Origin: Paenibacillus sp. S150
GTDB lineage: Bacteria; Bacillota; Bacilli; Paenibacillales; Paenibacillaceae
Assembly: GCF_019352175.1 (NCBI RefSeq)
Contig: NZ_JACBYI010000047.1
Location: forward strand, 1-59,320
DNA: 59,320 bases
Direction of reading: 5' to 3'
Of the stretch, positions 42,316-52,651 are shown one piece after another. Position 1 is the stretch's first letter, and each line of letters begins with the position of its first letter. Position numbers and translations under genes: made by a program. Under the pieces are notes generated by a model that worked only from the letters and a program-made list of their open reading frames with translations, made no database searches and had not been told where the DNA came from.

Positions 42316-42640
42316 CAAGTGGAAAAAGGGCACCTAATTCTCACCATATCCCCATTTTCGCCTGCGTTAGTGGGAAATGGGATATCTATTTCATCCGTTT
42401 CGCCCTCTTACAGGCAGATACGCTAAAATTAAATTTACTTTTTCCCGCTGTTCCCTCTGCCGCAGCTTTTCAGTCCATGTAAGTTCACTAATTCCACTTC
42501 ACTTTCCCGTCCCCGCGATTCCGTTTAGCCCCCCCCCCCTTAATTCTGCGCTTCCTCCTGCATAACATTAAAACCCGCAGGTTCAGCACGATTACCACGC
42601 ATTTAAACTCATCCCCAGCTTACATACCTTATCCGCAGCA
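42316..42640. repeat. Dispersed intergenic repeat, copy 2, with a duplicated ~240-bp block
   Basis: Starts CCAAGTGGAAAAAGGGCACC then CTAATTC, as at 15228. From about 42415 on it parallels 51585-51830: AAATTAAATTTACTTTTTCCC, GTTCCCTCTGCCG, ATTCCACTTCACTTTCCC, ACCACGCATTTAAACT, and TTATCCGCAGCAAAAAA. A run of eleven C lies at 42529-42539. No coding potential. Confidence 0.65.
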
Positions 42641-42684
42641 AAAAAATAAAGAGTGTCCCCTGATTGCCCAGGATACACTCTTCG
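42640..42684 (-). terminator. Terminator of the giant activase gene
   Basis: Minus-strand AAGAGTGT, CCTG / CAGG, ACACTCTT form a stem with an internal bulge, followed by ATTTTTTT. It lies 18 bases beyond the stop. Confidence 0.9.
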
Positions 42685-42701
42685 GATATAAAGGCGTCTT
42701 T

Positions 42702-45700
42702 CTATAGTCCGCTCCGGATGCTGCCCACCGCCACAGGCTTCACTTTGCCGCCTGTTTTTACTTGTAGGGGAGCTGGAGGACCGCTGCTGTCCAGTCCGCT
42801 GGCGATGGACATCATCAGCTTGATCCGGTTGGCCTGGTTCACGACACTGACGCCGGCATCATAGTCTATGGCGGCAATATTGGCGCCGGGATACAGATCC
42901 TTCAGCCCTTTAATCATTCCGCGCCCGGTAATGTGATTCGGCAGGCAGGCGAAAGGCTGGATGCAGGCAATATTGTTGACCCCGTTGTCCAGCAAATCCA
43001 TCATTTCCGCCGTCAGGAACCAGCCTTCGCCCATTTGATTGCCCACAGAGACCAGGCGGCTGGCCTTCTCCGCGAGACCATAGATGTTCTCACGCCCCTT
43101 GGCCAGTCCGGCTTCCTCCAGCGCCACCTTGACGGGTTTGCGGTAAATTTCCAGATAGGAGATCAGCATCGGATTAATATAGCCAAGCTTTTTGCTTTTG
43201 CCGAACTGCTCGGCTTTGTAAATCGGATTGTAGACGCAATAGAAAATGAAATCCAGGAAATCCGGCATCACCGCTTCGCCGCCCTCCGCTTCAATCATTT
43301 CAATAATGTGGTTGTTGGCGTCAGGATGGAATTTGATCAGGATTTCTCCTACAATCCCCACTCGCGGCTTAACGGTCTTGATCACCGGCAGCTGGCTGAA
43401 TTCGGCAACAATCTCACGGGTCAGCCGCTTGTATTCACGGAACGAAAAGGTGGACAGACTGGACTTGCAGCGATCCATTCCCTTGCGGAACAAAGCCTGT
43501 GCGCTGCCCGGAATGACCTCATAGGGTCTGAAGCGGTGCAGCAGACGCATCATCAGATCACCGTAGCAAGCTGCCGCAATCAGCCGGTTAGCCAGCTTCA
43601 GGCTGATGCGGAAGCCAGGCTGGTTCTCCATTCCCGAGGCATTCAGCGAAATCACCGGAATCTGCCCCAGATCGGAATCCTTCAGCGCCTTGCGCAGCAG
43701 TGAAATGTAATTGGTGGCCCGGCAGCCTCCTCCCGTTTGTGACATGATCACAGCAGTCCGGTCCGGATCGTAATCTCCGCTCTTAAGCGCCGACAGCATT
43801 TGCCCAATCGTGACAATTGCCGGATAGCAGGCGTCATTGTTCACATATCTGAGACCTTCCTCCGTTTCCTTCGGTCCGGTGCTTTCCAGAATTTTGAGCC
43901 GGTATCCGGCATCACGGAAGACCCGTTCGAACAGCTCGAAATGGATCGGCGACATTTGCGGAGCCAGAATGGTATAGGTTTCCTTCATTTCCTTCGTAAA
44001 CGGCACATTGGCCTGTTTCTTATACAGAATCTGAGGCTCCACTTCCCCCTTCTCCCGCTCGCGCATGGCCGCGAGCAGCGACCGCAGCCGGATGCGAGCC
44101 GCACCCAGATTGCTGATCTCATCAATCTTGATCAAGGTGTACACCTTGTTGTTGCGCTCCATAATTTCCTGAACGGCATCGCAAGTAATGGCATCAATGC
44201 CGCAGCCGAAGGAGGTGAGCTGCACCAGCTCCAGATCATTTCTGCTGGCGGCCAGACGGGCCGCACGGTACATCCGGGCGTGATAGGTCCACTGGTTGAC
44301 TACCCCCACATCCCCCTCACTGCGGTCCAGATGGCAGACCGAATCCTCGGTCAGCACAGCCAGGCCCATGCCCGTAATCATTTCAGCAATGCCGTGGTTG
44401 ATCTCAGGGTCGGCATGATAGGGATGGCCGCAGAGCAGAATTCCTTTGGTGCCGCTATGGGTAAGAAATTCCAGCGTCTCTTCCCCTTTGTTCCGCAGAT
44501 CATCTTTGGCGCGGTCGGCTTCGGCCAGCCCCGTCTGCACAGCAGCGGCAATCTCTTCCTTAGGGATATCCATGAAGGTCTTCACCAGAACTCTGGTCAG
44601 CGCCGGAATATCATCGAAGGTCAGGAACGGGCTGACGAGCGGAATGCCCTTCTCTTTCAGTCCATCCATATTATTGCGGATCACTTCAGGATAGGAGGCC
44701 ACCACCGGGCAATTGAAATGGTTCTGCGCCGCGTCGTCCTCCTTCTTCTCATACACCACTGCCGGATAAAAAATGAAATCCACGCCCTTGCCGAGCAGGC
44801 TCTGCACATGTCCATGAGCCATCTTCGCCGGGTAGCAGATGGATTCCGATGGAATCGTATCCATTCCGCTCTCGTAGAGCTTCTTGCTGGACTTCGGCGA
44901 CAACACGGTCCGGTAGCGCAGTGCGGTGAAGAAGGTGTGCCAGAACGGATAGTTCTCGAACATGTTCATGGTCCGCGGAATGCCGACCGTGCCCCGCTCC
45001 GCCTGTTCCTCAGGCAGCCCCTCATAATCAAAGAAACGTTCATATTTATACTGCATCAGGTTTGGCAGGTTATTCTTCTCTTTTTTGGTTCCGGCCCCGC
45101 GTTCGCAGCGGTTGCCCGTAACATGGAAGCTCTTGTCAGGGAAACGGCTGATCGTCAGCGCGCAGTTATTGGCGCAGCGGCCGCAGCGGCCCGGTGACAC
45201 CTCATATTTGAAGGCTTCCAGTTCTTCCGGCCCGAGCAGCGTGCTGAATCCGTCAAGGCCGGCATGCTCTCTGGCAATCAGCGCACAGCCATAGGCGCCC
45301 ATTACGCCGGCGATATCCGGTCTGACTACAGTTCTTCCGGTCAGCAGCTCGAAGGCGCGGAGCACGGCTTCATTATAGAACGTGCCGCCCTGCACAATGA
45401 TATTGCGGCCCAGATCCTCGGGATTGCGGATCTTGATGACCTTCTGCAGCGCATTCTTGATCACGGAATAAGCCAGCCCGGCCGACAGATCGGCCAGAGA
45501 GGCGCCTTCCTTCTGAACCTGCTTCACTTTGGAATTCATAAAGACCGTGCAGCGCGAGCCCAGATTCACCGGCTCTCTTGATTCCAGGGCCGCTGCGGCA
45601 AATTCAACGATGTCCAGCTCCAGCGCGGACGCAAAGCTCTCCAGGAAGGAACCGCAGCCCGCCGAGCAGGCTTCGTTCAGCATCAGGCTGTCGATGGCGC

Positions 45701-46997
45701 CTCCGCGGATCTTGATGCATTTCATATCCTGTCCGCCGATATCAAGAATGAAATCGACCTCCGGCATGAACTTGGAGGCTGCCTTGTAATGGGCTACGGT
45801 CTCCACTTCGCCCCCGTCGGTACGAAGCGCCGCTTTGACCAGCCCTTCGCCATAACCGGTTGCATACGCACCGGCAATATGGCAGCCTTCCGGCAAAATC
45901 CGGTAAATCTCCTTCAGGGCATCGCTGACGGACTGCAGCGGATTGCCTTTGTTGCTTCCATAAAAGGTATAAAGGATTTCGTCCGAGGAGCCGGTAATGA
46001 CCAGCTTGGTTGTAGTAGATCCGGCATCAATTCCCAGATAACAGGGACCGCGGTACGTATCCAGTTCAGAACGCGGCGCTGCCGCCCGGCCGTGGCGGAG
46101 CCGGAACTGCTTCAGATCCTCCGGCGCTGCGAACAGCGGCTGCAGCTCGGCATCCTCGGCCCGGTCGGCAGAGAAATCCACGGCATCCAGCCGGGCCATC
46201 CAGCCGGACAGGGGCAGAACCAGCGGATCAGTCTGCGACAATGCAGAACCGATGGCGACAAAATACTGTGAACGCTCCGGAAACAGCACATCGCCTTCGT
46301 TCAGTCCAAGCGTCTCCGCAAAACGCTGCCGCAGCGCGGGCAGGAAGGTCAGCGGTCCCCCCAGGAAGGCTACCCGCCCCCGGATCGGGCGGCCGCAGGC
46401 CAGTCCGCTGATCGTCTGGTTGACAATGCTCTGAAAAATCGAGGCCGCCACATCCTCCCGGCGGGCGCCTTCATTAAGCAGCGGCTGCACATCACTTTTG
46501 GCAAACACACCGCACCGGGATGCGATGGGATAGATCCGCTCATGTTGTTCAGCCAGGGCATTCAGACCCGCCGGATCTGTCTGCAGCAGGGAAGCCATCT
46601 GATCGATGAACGCTCCCGTGCCGCCTGCGCAGGCTGTGTTCATCCGCTGCTCGATGCCGCCGCTGAGATAGATAATCTTGGCGTCCTCGCCGCCCAGTTC
46701 AATCGCCGTATCGCACTGCGGAATCAGCTCGCTGATCGCCTTGGTGCAGGCAATGACTTCCTGAACAAAAGGGACTTCGCCAAGCTTCGAGAGGGACAAA
46801 CCAGAGGAGCCGCTCACAGTCAGAGCTGCCTCGCTATTCGGAAACCTGTCCCGCACATCGGACAGAAGGGACAGTGCAGCTTTTTTTATATCGCTAAAAT
46901 GTCTCACATAATCCTGATATACAACCGTTTCACGTTCCATAACAACCAATTTGGCCGTAGTTGATCCGACGTCCAGCCCAATACGCAGCATCATCAT
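42702..46997 (-). CDS. Giant 2-hydroxyacyl-CoA dehydratase activase-type protein
   Basis: About 1431 aa; M at 46997 is chosen because the conserved fold begins there (MLRIGLDVGSTTAKLVV). Two BcrAD/BadFG-type ATPase modules follow each other (about 1-280 and 315-590; second YLGIDAGSTTTKLVI). Each has an iron-sulfur ligand region (NTACAGGTGAFIDQ; NEACSAGCGSFLESF). A DUF2229-type part starts after a Cys cluster (CGRCANNCALTISRF), and a dehydratase-subunit-like region (YPAKMAHGH, GCGIDAITCDAV) fills the C-terminal half. Such fused proteins are common in Firmicutes; the substrate is unknown. Alternative starts are a few codons away. Confidence 0.88.
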   Translation of the reverse strand: MMMLRIGLDVGSTTAKLVVMERETVVYQDYVRHFSDIKKAALSLLSDVRDRFPNSEAALTVSGSSGLSLSKLGEVPFVQEVIACTKAISELIPQCDTAIELGGEDAKIIYLSGGIEQRMNTACAGGTGAFIDQMASLLQTDPAGLNALAEQHERIYPIASRCGVFAKSDVQPLLNEGARREDVAASIFQSIVNQTISGLACGRPIRGRVAFLGGPLTFLPALRQRFAETLGLNEGDVLFPERSQYFVAIGSALSQTDPLVLPLSGWMARLDAVDFSADRAEDAELQPLFAAPEDLKQFRLRHGRAAAPRSELDTYRGPCYLGIDAGSTTTKLVITGSSDEILYTFYGSNKGNPLQSVSDALKEIYRILPEGCHIAGAYATGYGEGLVKAALRTDGGEVETVAHYKAASKFMPEVDFILDIGGQDMKCIKIRGGAIDSLMLNEACSAGCGSFLESFASALELDIVEFAAAALESREPVNLGSRCTVFMNSKVKQVQKEGASLADLSAGLAYSVIKNALQKVIKIRNPEDLGRNIIVQGGTFYNEAVLRAFELLTGRTVVRPDIAGVMGAYGCALIAREHAGLDGFSTLLGPEELEAFKYEVSPGRCGRCANNCALTISRFPDKSFHVTGNRCERGAGTKKEKNNLPNLMQYKYERFFDYEGLPEEQAERGTVGIPRTMNMFENYPFWHTFFTALRYRTVLSPKSSKKLYESGMDTIPSESICYPAKMAHGHVQSLLGKGVDFIFYPAVVYEKKEDDAAQNHFNCPVVASYPEVIRNNMDGLKEKGIPLVSPFLTFDDIPALTRVLVKTFMDIPKEEIAAAVQTGLAEADRAKDDLRNKGEETLEFLTHSGTKGILLCGHPYHADPEINHGIAEMITGMGLAVLTEDSVCHLDRSEGDVGVVNQWTYHARMYRAARLAASRNDLELVQLTSFGCGIDAITCDAVQEIMERNNKVYTLIKIDEISNLGAARIRLRSLLAAMREREKGEVEPQILYKKQANVPFTKEMKETYTILAPQMSPIHFELFERVFRDAGYRLKILESTGPKETEEGLRYVNNDACYPAIVTIGQMLSALKSGDYDPDRTAVIMSQTGGGCRATNYISLLRKALKDSDLGQIPVISLNASGMENQPGFRISLKLANRLIAAACYGDLMMRLLHRFRPYEVIPGSAQALFRKGMDRCKSSLSTFSFREYKRLTREIVAEFSQLPVIKTVKPRVGIVGEILIKFHPDANNHIIEMIEAEGGEAVMPDFLDFIFYCVYNPIYKAEQFGKSKKLGYINPMLISYLEIYRKPVKVALEEAGLAKGRENIYGLAEKASRLVSVGNQMGEGWFLTAEMMDLLDNGVNNIACIQPFACLPNHITGRGMIKGLKDLYPGANIAAIDYDAGVSVVNQANRIKLMMSIASGLDSSGPPAPLQVKTGGKVKPVAVGSIRSGL

Positions 46998-47119
46998 GCC
47001 ATTATCACCAAGCCTTGCTCCAAATTTGAAGTAATATGAGGCAACTATATCATGAGAGCGCCTTATTAAAGCTGTTAAAAATGTAACAGACAATTGCAAT
47101 TAACAACTATCATACTTAA

Positions 47120-47584
47120 TTATTTCATGATTTCTCCCAATACGGCTTCGACATGGCCCTTCACCCGGACTTTTCTCCATTCTTTGACCAGGATGCCCTG
47201 CTCATCTATAAGAAAGGTGGAGCGTACAATGCCCATGAATTCCTTGCCATACAGCTTTTTGAGCTGCCAGACTCCGAATAATTCACTTACGGCATGCTCC
47301 TCATCGGACAGCAGCGGAAAAGGCAGACTGTTCTTGGCTATGAACTTCGCATGCGAAGCCAGGCTATCCGGGCTGATTCCCAGCAGCACTGCATTTCCCC
47401 GGGCAATCGGGTCCCCGGCATCACGAAATTCACAAGCCTCCTGCGTGCAGGCGGGCGTCATATTCTTCGGATAAAAATACAGCACTACCTTGCGGCCCCG
47501 GTAGTCGCTTAAGCTGATATTCTGTCCTGTAGAAGCAGGAAGGGTGAAATCCGGCACTTCTTGTCCGATCTTGAGTTCGTTCAT
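47120..47584 (-). CDS. bcp: Thioredoxin-dependent peroxiredoxin, Bcp/PrxQ type
   Basis: 154 aa. The peroxidatic Cys and resolving Cys are in YPKNMTPACTQEACEFRD, five residues apart as in PrxQ. FTLPASTG and RSTFLIDEQG complete the family pattern. Start ATG with GGAG upstream. It reduces hydrogen peroxide and organic hydroperoxides in the cytosol. Confidence 0.96.
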   Translation of the reverse strand: MNELKIGQEVPDFTLPASTGQNISLSDYRGRKVVLYFYPKNMTPACTQEACEFRDAGDPIARGNAVLLGISPDSLASHAKFIAKNSLPFPLLSDEEHAVSELFGVWQLKKLYGKEFMGIVRSTFLIDEQGILVKEWRKVRVKGHVEAVLGEIMK

Positions 47585-47684
47585 TTAGTCCGCTCCTTAA
47601 TTATATGGATGTATATTCTGAAATTGCTTGTATTCCTAAAAGAAATTATAATGTAGAGAATGTGAATGCGAAAGGAAGAACGAA

Positions 47685-48737
47685 ATGCCACCAAGAAAGA
47701 AACGGCACGCAAAAGCCGGTAAATCCAAGAAGAAACCGCTGCTCTGGACTCTGGCAATCCTACTTCTCCTGATTACCGGCGGAGCTGTTTATTATTTCAC
47801 CGCCATCTACAGCCAGTTGGACAATCTCCACAAGACTGGAGAAGATTCACCGTTTGCAGCACTCCCTTCTCCTTCAGCCGAAAGCGTTCAGCCTCCTGAG
47901 TGGGAAGGCACAGAGCCGGTTAATATCCTGCTTATGGGTGTCGATGCGCGCGGGGTGACGAAGGGCGAAGTTCCACGCTCCGATACGATGCTGGTCGCCT
48001 CTCTTGACCCGGTCAAGAAGAAGTTCTATGTGTTCTCTATTCTCCGTGATACCTACGTAGCTATTCCCGAGTATGGCAAAGAACGTATCAATACAGCGAT
48101 TACCCACGGACCCAACACGGCAATGCAGACGGTCAGCGACCTGCTCGGCATTCCGATTCAATATTATGTCTATACCGACTTCCAGGGCTTCATCAAGCTG
48201 GTGGATGCCGTCGGCGGCGTCGATTACGAGGTCGAGAAGGATATGGTCTACAAGACGAAGGCCGACGGGCCGGAATACGACATTGATCTCAAAAAAGGCT
48301 TCCAGCATCTCGACGGCAGCATGGCGCTGCAATATGTGCGTTTCCGTCACGATGCCACCTCCGACTTCACCCGGACGGAACGCCAGCGCGGCTTCCTTAA
48401 GGCCGTAGCGGACAAGGTGATCAGCACTACTTCCATTATTAAGCTGCCTGCGATCCTGTCCCAGGTTACCCCTTATATCGATACCAACCTGGATATCAAT
48501 GATATGTGGAAGCTGGCCACTGTCGGCTATGACAGCACCATGGGCGGCAGCGAGCAGATTCCGCCGATGAATCTGCTCACCGAAGAGACGACAGGCGGCG
48601 GTTCTGCCGTAATTGGCATCAGCAGTGAGGACAAGCTGAAGCAGTTCGTTCAGAATACGCTGGCTGGTCCCGAGCCTTCCCCATCACCGGAAACTTCTTC
48701 CGGCAGCAGTCCTTCCGCCAGTGCCGGGAATAATTAA
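47685..48737 (+). CDS. LytR-CpsA-Psr (LCP) family cell-wall polymer ligase
   Basis: 350 aa. A basic N-terminus, a single membrane segment (LLWTLAILLLLITGGAVYYF), a Pro/Ser linker, then the LCP domain: NILLMGVDAR, RSDTMLVASLDP, SILRDTYV, INTAITHG, GGVDYEV, and LQYVRFRHDATSDFTRTERQ with the Arg residues that hold the polyprenyl pyrophosphate. A Ser/Pro-rich tail follows. LCP enzymes attach teichoic acids or other glycopolymers to peptidoglycan. AAAGGAAG lies upstream. Confidence 0.95.
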   Translation: MPPRKKRHAKAGKSKKKPLLWTLAILLLLITGGAVYYFTAIYSQLDNLHKTGEDSPFAALPSPSAESVQPPEWEGTEPVNILLMGVDARGVTKGEVPRSDTMLVASLDPVKKKFYVFSILRDTYVAIPEYGKERINTAITHGPNTAMQTVSDLLGIPIQYYVYTDFQGFIKLVDAVGGVDYEVEKDMVYKTKADGPEYDIDLKKGFQHLDGSMALQYVRFRHDATSDFTRTERQRGFLKAVADKVISTTSIIKLPAILSQVTPYIDTNLDINDMWKLATVGYDSTMGGSEQIPPMNLLTEETTGGGSAVIGISSEDKLKQFVQNTLAGPEPSPSPETSSGSSPSASAGNN

Positions 48738-48848
48738 ACAGGCCGCCATTTCATTTCCTTGGAAGAAGCGTCTTGGCTGCTCCCAACCAGGGACGCATCC
48801 GCTTCAGCGGGCGCACTTCTATAATAAACCTATGCTTGGCACTCCGGC

Positions 48849-48881
48849 GGGCGAACAGCGGATGAATCCGGCGGTTCGCCC
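48849..48881 (+). terminator. Hairpin between the LCP gene and hemL
   Basis: GGGCGAAC (48849-48856) pairs with GTTCGCCC (48874-48881), followed by TTTCCC. It could end the LCP transcript, although the T tract is weak. Confidence 0.45.
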
Positions 48882-48917
48882 TTTCCCTGTGCCACTACCC
48901 TGAAAGGATGATTAACT

Positions 48918-50234
<1,317 letters not shown>

Positions 50235-50252
50235 GCTCTGTGCCCTAATCCG

Positions 50253-50286
50253 AACCTGCTGCGGCAATCTGCAGCGGGTTATTTTA
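50253..50286 (+). terminator. hemL terminator
   Basis: AACCTGCTGC pairs with GCAGCGGGTT around GGCAATCT, followed by ATTTTAT. It begins 18 bases after the stop. Confidence 0.8.
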
Positions 50287-50323
50287 TGCCTATAGAGTGC
50301 TTATATTTCTTGCCGGAACCCGC

Positions 50324-50944
50324 TTATTCGAAGGCAACCGGCTGCTCGAGCACTACCTCTTCATATCTGGGGCCTATAAATCTGCTGCTCCCCGGCACTA
50401 GTGAAAGCTGGATAGAACCGATATCCTGCGGAAGGGGAGGGGCAACTCTAAACTGCAGATTAAGATGCGCGCCTCCGCCATTTCCACTGTGGCTATCAAC
50501 CTCGTATTCCGCAGCTCCCAGAACCGAGAGGGTGAGCCGGGGGTCCAGATGGACATGTCCCACTGTCTCTTTCAAATATTTAATCTCAAGCGTAACTATG
50601 CTAAGCTTCTCATACTGCATGGCATGGGTCAGGGTGTATTCGGCATCGCCTTCCAGCGTTGTTTTCATAATCGGCAGTACGCCAAGCAGGATACCGGGTT
50701 CTTCCCAGATATGCCGTCTTGGCCGTGCCTCATTTAGGTTGCTCAGAATAAATGTGATCTCGGCAACCTCCAGTTCAAGCTCAGAGGCCCACTTCTCTAT
50801 CGTCTCCATATCAGGAAATAGCCCCTTGCCTCCTGAAGCGGCCTTTCGCTCCCGGAACAGCCTCAGAATTTGCTCGTCAATCCGCTTCGCTTCATCATTG
50901 TACCCGTTCTGCATCCCCCTTATGGGAACTCTGCTCCAGCCCAT
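50324..50944 (-). CDS. Conserved hypothetical protein
   Basis: 206 aa, start ATG with GGGAGG 8 bases upstream. The N-terminal 75 residues are helical (DEQILRLFRERKAA, IEKWASELELEVAEITFIL) and loosely recall a chorismate-mutase-like helix pair, but no active-site pattern is seen. The rest is beta-rich (LSIVTLEIKYLKETVG, HLNLQFRVAPP). No signal peptide. It follows the small membrane protein gene by 33 bases, likely in one operon. Function unknown. Confidence 0.8.
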   Translation of the reverse strand: MGWSRVPIRGMQNGYNDEAKRIDEQILRLFRERKAASGGKGLFPDMETIEKWASELELEVAEITFILSNLNEARPRRHIWEEPGILLGVLPIMKTTLEGDAEYTLTHAMQYEKLSIVTLEIKYLKETVGHVHLDPRLTLSVLGAAEYEVDSHSGNGGGAHLNLQFRVAPPLPQDIGSIQLSLVPGSSRFIGPRYEEVVLEQPVAFE

Positions 50945-50977
50945 CGCTAATGCCTCCCGCTAGTTAATGTTACGGCC

Positions 50978-51220
50978 TCAGCCGCTTTTCCTGCGCCCGT
51001 ACTCGAACATCGCGGCAACCGCCGCAGGTGCAAGTATCCGCACAGCAAATGCCATATCGGCAGCGGCAATGGATACGACAACAAAGCTTATGGCAATTGC
51101 CGCCTCTGCCATCAGGTGCTCACGGAATGTGCCTTTTCGAATTCTGTAAAAGAACACTCCGATAATTACAAGCGCCAGTATGATAAAAATAACCGTCAGT
51201 GCATTGGCATTACTCTCCAT
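50978..51220 (-). CDS. Small membrane protein
   Basis: 80 aa with two to three hydrophobic segments (TVIFIILALVIIGVFFY, AIAISFVVVSIAAADMAF, APAAVAAMF) separated by a basic loop (RIRKGTFREH). AAGGAG lies 5 bases before the ATG. Probably co-transcribed with the hypothetical gene downstream. Family not recognised. Confidence 0.75.
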   Translation of the reverse strand: MESNANALTVIFIILALVIIGVFFYRIRKGTFREHLMAEAAIAISFVVVSIAAADMAFAVRILAPAAVAAMFEYGRRKSG

Positions 51221-51559
51221 ATACTCTCCTTGTGCCTGCCTGTTTTACTGCAGCTGGTAACTTTACATCATTTTGCTCTATAGCTGGAATTGTATTCTTA
51301 GTGTGCGGCACCGTTTTTCATTGAGCTAAGTGTTGTTATCGTGTTATAGGCGGTTATCCAGCATCTTTTACAGTACAGCATACAATCCACCTTTAAAAAC
51401 ACAGATTTGCAAGCCTTTCTAACTGTAAAAAATACAGGCCGGGACATGTTCAGCAGCAAAAATATGATTAGAGTTCTCCCGTGGCCGGCAGCATGATTCT
51501 GTATATTTCTGGAAACGGGCTTCAAGCGTAACCGTCTGCGGCGCAGTTATTTTCAAGCT
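51221..51559. other. Non-coding stretch upstream of the small membrane protein gene
   Basis: No gene with a ribosome site is seen. A Cys-rich minus-strand open frame (51298-51525) is judged accidental. Promoter elements for the gene at 51220 should lie here but none stands out. Confidence 0.4.
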
Positions 51560-51584
51560 CAATCTTCATTCTCCCCACTCAGGG

Positions 51585-51830
51585 ATACACTGAAATTAAA
51601 TCTACTCTTTCCCACATTCCCTATACCGGAAGCTTTAATGTCCGTTTAGGTTACCTCATTCCACTTCACTTCATTTTACTCCACTTCCCTGCCATCGTGA
51701 TCTCGGTTAGCACTCTAATTTCGATATTCCCCCTGCAAAGCACAATCCACAAGCTCAGCCCGGCTACCACGCATTTCAATTTATATCCAACTTTATATAC
51801 AATTTATCCCCGGAAAAAAGAATTTCCTAA
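51585..51830. repeat. Dispersed intergenic repeat, copy 3 (duplicated ~240-bp block)
   Basis: AAATTAAATCTACTCTTTCCC, ATTCCCTATACCG, ATTCCACTTCACTTC, ACCACGCATTTCAA and TTTATCCCCGGAAAAAA follow the same order and spacing as in 42415-42640. Non-coding in both places. Confidence 0.65.
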
Positions 51831-51849
51831 TTTCCTGTAACAACAAGTG

Positions 51850-51938
51850 GGAACGGTTTCGCCGCCTTTTAGAGGACGGCGTGTTTCAGCGAGAAATAAG
51901 ATAGTATATAGCGTAAAGCATATAAATTCTATATATTT
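51850..51938 (+). repeat. Dispersed structured intergenic element, copy C
   Basis: ACGGTTTCGCC, AGGACGGCGTGTTTCAGCG, AGAAATAAGATAGTATA and GCATATAAATTCTATAT reproduce copy A nearly word for word. It directly precedes (on the plus strand) the def terminator. Confidence 0.7.
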
Positions 51939-51940
51939 TT

Positions 51941-51969
51941 AAAAACCGCCATCCGGAGGACAGCGGCTT
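51941..51969 (-). terminator. def terminator
   Basis: Minus-strand AGCCGCTGTCC pairs with GGATGGCGGTT around TCC, followed by a T run. It begins 18 bases after the def stop. Confidence 0.8.
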
Positions 51970-51986
51970 AAGCAAGCGCATCAGGT

Positions 51987-52595
51987 TCATTTGTCTTTCT
52001 GATCGTAAAGACTGTGGACCTCAATGCCTTGGGGGAGCTTAAAAGGATTCTCTTTATTAATCCGGTCGTAGAACATAATCCCGTCCAGATGGTCGATTTC
52101 ATGCTGCACCACAATAGCCTGGTAGCCCTTGAACTTCATGACGACCTCCTTGCCGCTGATATCATAGCCCTTCACCTTCACGGAATTGTATCTCGGCACA
52201 AAGCCATGCACCGGGCGGTCAACGGACAAGCAGCCCTCGCCTTCCGGCAAATACACCATCGCTACCGAATGGCTGATAATCTTGGGATTCACCCAGGCAT
52301 GCTCCACAATATTGCCCTTCTCATCCATCAGGTACATCACGAACATCCGCAGTGACAGTCCAATCTGGTTCGCCGACAGCCCTACACCGGAGCGCAGCTT
52401 GTATTTGGCGGAAAGCTCCGGGTCCTGGCTGTTCTTCAAAAACTGCATCATGCACTGCAGTGTCTCTTGATCCCTGGCCTGCAGGGGCAGCCCCACCGGC
52501 TCTGCTACGGTGCGCAGCACGGCCTCGCCCTCACGTACAATATCATCCATTGTAATGATATATTCCGCATTATATTTTGCACTAGACAACAACAT
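51987..52595 (-). CDS. def: Peptide deformylase
   Basis: 202 aa. Metal ligands are the Cys in GEGCLSVD and the two His in VQHEIDHLDG. Motif 1 reads GVGLSANQIG, whereas most enzymes have GxGLAAPQ. The enzyme removes the formyl group from nascent proteins. AAAGGTGG lies close to the ATG at 52595; a later ATG at 52550 matches the B. subtilis YkrB start but has no ribosome site. A terminator follows. Confidence 0.94.
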   Translation of the reverse strand: MLLSSAKYNAEYIITMDDIVREGEAVLRTVAEPVGLPLQARDQETLQCMMQFLKNSQDPELSAKYKLRSGVGLSANQIGLSLRMFVMYLMDEKGNIVEHAWVNPKIISHSVAMVYLPEGEGCLSVDRPVHGFVPRYNSVKVKGYDISGKEVVMKFKGYQAIVVQHEIDHLDGIMFYDRINKENPFKLPQGIEVHSLYDQKDK

Positions 52596-52651
52596 TCATC
52601 CACCTTTATGCCATACGGGCTGAATTTAATTATATCTTAGCTTATGCGCGT

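Noticed and set aside
51298..51525. 75-residue Cys-rich minus-strand open frame
   Set aside because: No ribosome site, odd composition, and it sits in repeat-rich intergenic DNA.
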